From: a virus
DNA: 64,000 nucleotides
IMG/VR virus record: IMGVR_UViG_3300033388_002987
Location: 53,955-117,954 of that record
Strand: one strand, 5' to 3'
The notes beneath the pieces were generated by a model, which searched no databases, was not told the DNA's origin, and saw only the letters and a program-made list of their open reading frames with translations. A program made the translations under genes and the position numbers. This document shows, piece after piece, positions 60,731 to 64,000 of this stretch (position 1 is the stretch's first letter; each line of letters begins with the position of its first letter).

Positions 60731-63700
60731 TTATGACTCCTCAGTTAATGCTATATAGATATTTTCAGTTTTAGTATCTATATCTTTGTGGGTAGGTTTA
60801 TGTGCTATCTGAGTACCCTTTACTGCACTCATTTCATTCGCTTCGTAAAGCTCTTTGATTAGTAAATCTTCAGGAGTATCTTTAGCTATTGCTAGAAATA
60901 TGTAAGTACCGCCATTGCTATTTGAGTTTGATACATCAGCAAGATGAGTAAACCCAGTTGAAGTTAAATCTATATAATCATTCCAAAGTGCATTTTCAAT
61001 ATCAGATGCACTAGCTTTCAGCCCTCCTTCGTTTCTAGCAGAATCAATTATTAACCAATCACTAACACCATCAGTTCTCTTAATCATAACCCAAGCTGGT
61101 TCAAAACCACAATCAACTACATTACCAGTAGCACCAGTACCAGTATAACTACCTACTTTACATAGTCCTTCTACTGATGTGAATAGGTAAGCAATCATGT
61201 TACTTCCACTGTTGTTAGGATAATCTGTTGCAGACACAGTGAATGTATCTACACCATAGCCTATATCGAAGCCACCAGTAGTTACCGCTTGTGTTGTATC
61301 TAGGTACATATAATCACCAGTATCAGAGTTAGGTATATAAGTACCTTGTACTACCCAATTACCAGTACCACCATCTCTCTTTTTAATTATAGAAAGGACT
61401 TCACCGCTAAGGTCTAATCCACTTCCAACTGTTCCAACCGCACCAGTACCAACATAACTTGCTACACTCATAAAACTATTAGCCATAGTATTACTTGTAA
61501 TAGAACCAGCAGTGTTAGTAGGATTTTTAATAGGTAGTGAAGCACACCAAGCTACAAATGTTATAGAGTTTTCGTTTCCATTCACTTCACTGCCTAAATC
61601 TATACTAGATGCGTTAAAAGAAGTTAAAGAAGCTGCAACATTAACCTCTACATCTGTGTTGTCAGTTCTTAATCTATTTAAAGCTCCTCTTGTTGAGTCA
61701 TATATAAAGTTAGGTCTTGTTCCATTTCTTGATTTAATCCAACTAAAATCTACTCCACTAGTTATGCTAGTCATATCTATTGTCTGTGTAGCTCCATTAC
61801 CAGTATAAAGTACAGTCTCAAACTCATCATTAACATGAACTGCATTACCCTCTAAAGTAGCACCAATTTTCTTAATTAATGAAGTAGAGTTAACCCAATT
61901 ATCAAATGTTAAGTCCATACCTACATTGTCCGCTTCGCATACAAAAGTAGGAGTAAAAATTTGTTGATGTGGTAGGGTTGTTTTGCCTCTATTGTGGTAG
62001 TCAGTCTTTTCTTGGGCAGTCCATAAACCACTTATTATTTCAACTTGGTCTAGTGAGCCTCCATAGAAATATCCAAGTCCAGCTGCTCCTTCACCACAAC
62101 CAATTTTAGTTAAGTATGTTGATGTAACACTAATTGCACTAACTCCAATTGAAGATGCTACTAGAATATCATCAATGTATAATCTTAGAGAATCTACATC
62201 TCTTTCTGCCACTAATGAGTGTTCAACATTATCATCATATAACACTCCACTATTAGCACCAATATCAACTGTTGCCAATCCTACAACAAACCTAAATCCA
62301 GAAGCAGCACCAGTGTACTCTCCTATTGATATTGTATTAGAGTCACCAGTTCTTCCTGATTGAAAAATAAAGCTATTTGTTATATTGGAATGTTTAAATT
62401 TCATAGCTATTGTAAAGTTACCAGTGCCAAACTCACAAATTTCCGAGCCAATAGTATAATTAGATGTTGTTCCGTTAAATATGGCTCTTTGACCTAAATT
62501 ACTATCCTCATAAGCTACATCAGTTTGTGTGCCATTATACACACCAGTTGCATCAGCAACATTACTATCTAACATATATACAGCTAATTTACCAGTAGTA
62601 TAACTAGGGTCATTATAACTAGCACCAGTAGCAGTAATCTCTGCCATTGTCTCACCATCAGCACCTATATATAGCTTATCAGTAGCTAAGATTTCTCCGT
62701 TGACTATAAGGTTTCCAGTAGATTCTATAAGTTCCATTTCACCAATACCAAGATATGAAGCATCACCATTGTTTGCAGTCACAACTATTCTATAATAGCT
62801 ATATGTAGCTTCATTGTCGAATTCAAAATATTGAACTACATCATTCACCCAATTAGTAATTCCAACTTGTGTGTCTAGTATAACTTCTTCACCAGTAAAT
62901 GCACCAGTATTTGAACCTTCAATAGTCCAATCTTTAGGCATCCTATCTGTAAGGTTTATGTATGTTAATAGTGAGTATCTATTAATAGCTTTATCTGTAT
63001 TGAAGTAATATTGTAACCATCCAGTAGTTACAGCATCAGTCATCCATCCATTAGATGCACCTCCATCATCTGCTAAAACCTCCCAAGCTAGTGAAGTGGC
63101 CTCTTCTGTACTTGCACTTGCTGTTCCATTCGTTCCTACATTAGCACTATGAGTTTCTACTGCATCAACTGTACCATAAGGGATACTACCCAACACATTA
63201 GGTAACTCACTTATACTATAAGCATTAACTTGTGTACCACTCCAGTCACCAGTATTCAATGCAGTAGTAGGAGTAAAAGATTGACCGTGAGTATGTGATG
63301 TACCAGTAACAGTAACAGTAAACCATCCGCTATTAGAAGCACCATCAGTTAAATAAATACTATCTCCAGCAGTTACAGATACACTTGTCGTCAATGTTGT
63401 AGCATCAGCAGAAGTAAATACATTAGTACCATCTTGCTTGTCTATTTTAACTGACTCAAAAGAAGCTTCAGAAAGACTTACTTGTGCTTCAATATATTCC
63501 ATAGAGCCTATAGCTAATAATCCATCCCCATTATTTGCTGATACATTGATTCTATAGTATGCAAATGATGTACTATTAGAGAATGTAAAAGTGCGAGTTT
63601 CTGTAGTCCATCCAGTTTGATTTGTAACAGTATCTACAACAACTTCCTCACCAGTAAATGCACCAGTATTTGAACCTTCAATAGTCCAATCTTTAGGTAG

Positions 63701-64000
63701 TCGTGCAGGAACAGTTCCAAGTAGCGTGTTACTAGATACAGTATATTTATTGTAAACTTTTGTAGATTCAGGATTCCATACCACCCATCCAGTTGAAGAA
63801 GCCAAAGTTAGCCAATAATATGTATCTCCAATGCCTACATCATTAAACATTAAGTAAGGCTCATATGAAGAACTTTGAACTGTAGATGCACTTAAGACTC
63901 CACTCGGAGCAGTATTACTAGTCATTGTTGGTACATCATCAATAGTGCTACCATTACTAGTACCATCTCCACCTATCATAGTAGCTAGTAAACCTTCGTC
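60731..64000 (-). CDS. Tail fibre with discoidin- and LamG-like domains, 5' end cut
   Basis: Reading is open to the window edge (an ATG at 63979 is internal); 1089 residues are visible. Two discoidin-like (F5/8 C) units share PKDWTIEGSNTGAFTGEE and end ANNGD...IG.ME.IE. A LamG/concanavalin-like domain follows (RAIFNGTTSNYTIGSE...LRLYIDDILVASS). The C-terminal 350 residues hold about three copies of a DUF7483-like module (SY.GTGA.G.V followed by IK.R.G..W). All are carbohydrate-binding type folds, so this is the probable receptor-binding protein. Confidence 0.75.
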   Translation of the reverse strand, partial: DEGLLATMIGGDGTSNGSTIDDVPTMTSNTAPSGVLSASTVQSSSYEPYLMFNDVGIGDTYYWLTLASSTGWVVWNPESTKVYNKYTVSSNTLLGTVPARLPKDWTIEGSNTGAFTGEEVVVDTVTNQTGWTTETRTFTFSNSTSFAYYRINVSANNGDGLLAIGSMEYIEAQVSLSEASFESVKIDKQDGTNVFTSADATTLTTSVSVTAGDSIYLTDGASNSGWFTVTVTGTSHTHGQSFTPTTALNTGDWSGTQVNAYSISELPNVLGSIPYGTVDAVETHSANVGTNGTASASTEEATSLAWEVLADDGGASNGWMTDAVTTGWLQYYFNTDKAINRYSLLTYINLTDRMPKDWTIEGSNTGAFTGEEVILDTQVGITNWVNDVVQYFEFDNEATYSYYRIVVTANNGDASYLGIGEMELIESTGNLIVNGEILATDKLYIGADGETMAEITATGASYNDPSYTTGKLAVYMLDSNVADATGVYNGTQTDVAYEDSNLGQRAIFNGTTSNYTIGSEICEFGTGNFTIAMKFKHSNITNSFIFQSGRTGDSNTISIGEYTGAASGFRFVVGLATVDIGANSGVLYDDNVEHSLVAERDVDSLRLYIDDILVASSIGVSAISVTSTYLTKIGCGEGAAGLGYFYGGSLDQVEIISGLWTAQEKTDYHNRGKTTLPHQQIFTPTFVCEADNVGMDLTFDNWVNSTSLIKKIGATLEGNAVHVNDEFETVLYTGNGATQTIDMTSITSGVDFSWIKSRNGTRPNFIYDSTRGALNRLRTDNTDVEVNVAASLTSFNASSIDLGSEVNGNENSITFVAWCASLPIKNPTNTAGSITSNTMANSFMSVASYVGTGAVGTVGSGLDLSGEVLSIIKKRDGGTGNWVVQGTYIPNSDTGDYMYLDTTQAVTTGGFDIGYGVDTFTVSATDYPNNSGSNMIAYLFTSVEGLCKVGSYTGTGATGNVVDCGFEPAWVMIKRTDGVSDWLIIDSARNEGGLKASASDIENALWNDYIDLTSTGFTHLADVSNSNSNGGTYIFLAIAKDTPEDLLIKELYEANEMSAVKGTQIAHKPTHKDIDTKTENIYIALTEES
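62891..62938 (-). repeat. 48-bp exact direct repeat, copy A, in fibre gene
   Basis: Identical to 63650-63697 over 48 bases, in the same frame 759 bases (253 codons) apart. It encodes the KDWTIEGSNTGAFTG core of the second discoidin-like unit. Confidence 0.9.
63650..63697 (-). repeat. 48-bp exact direct repeat, copy B, in fibre gene
   Basis: Identical to 62891-62938. Encodes the same core in the first discoidin-like unit. Exact identity inside diverged domains suggests recent gene conversion or duplication. Confidence 0.9.

Noticed and set aside
1-64000. CRISPR array, integrase, repressor or insertion sequence
   Set aside because: No regularly spaced repeat-spacer array, no recombinase or transposase motifs and no terminal inverted repeats were seen; the only mobile genes are homing-type endonucleases.

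Overview
The window is most of one arm-to-arm stretch of a lytic, tailed-phage genome of the N4 type (Schitoviridae-like podovirus). Three lines of evidence support this. The major capsid protein belongs to the N4-gp56 family. A 1942-residue virion protein carries all four motifs of an N4-like single-subunit virion RNA polymerase, with spacing that fits N4 rather than T7. The layout is N4-like: rightward early/middle genes (1-28.2 kb) converge on a leftward late operon (28.5-64 kb) that ends with the polymerase gene. I see no integrase, repressor or tRNA. The host cannot be read from the sequence; a Gram-negative aquatic bacterium is plausible (ribonucleotide reductase, MazG, PhoH, AT-rich DNA, AAAGGA ribosome sites). 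Both window edges cut genes. The terminase, RNAP1/2 and tail sheath expected for this group are not in view.

Plus strand. 1-3.4 kb: a MoxR-type ATPase and its VWA/metallopeptidase partner, with a string of tiny, translationally coupled unknown genes, several sharing an M-[DNI]-[KQ]-F start. 4.4-10.5 kb: replication genes: a family A polymerase without exonuclease, a separate DnaQ-like exonuclease with HTH and zinc ribbon, a P-loop helicase-like ATPase and an archaeo-eukaryotic-type primase. 11.9-16.3 kb: a Gp88-like protein, a RusA resolvase, a RecB-like exonuclease, a Sak4-like ATPase, an ssDNA-binding candidate and an HNH endonuclease. 17-25.6 kb: nucleotide supply and stress genes (NrdA, NrdB, two MazG/HisE-type pyrophosphohydrolases, a guanylate-kinase-like dNMP kinase), plus an ATP-dependent ligase with a WGR-like domain, a ClpP-like protease and PIN-PhoH. 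26-28.2 kb: a GIY-YIG endonuclease and a UvrD-like helicase.

Convergence point (28.2-28.5 kb): a small gene inside two families of short direct repeats.

Minus strand, read right to left: tail fibre (cut by the window), lysis-type small genes, fibre/decoration proteins, portal, scaffold, capsid, then an unexpected acyl carrier protein / ketoacyl synthase / GNAT-like trio, a membrane-spanning virion protein, ejection-type proteins (one with a complete SNase-like active site and a GNAT domain), the virion RNA polymerase and a 1432-residue partner. Host-type sigma70-like promoters precede portal, ejection and lysis genes. This fits the N4 scheme in which host RNA polymerase transcribes late genes. 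Two GIY-YIG endonucleases have entered beside the capsid and portal genes.

Most interesting: the phage-encoded ACP/KAS/GNAT-like module inside the virion operon, the virion RNA polymerase flanked by duplicated zinc-peptidase domains (with a third copy in the next protein), and the repeat-rich convergence region.
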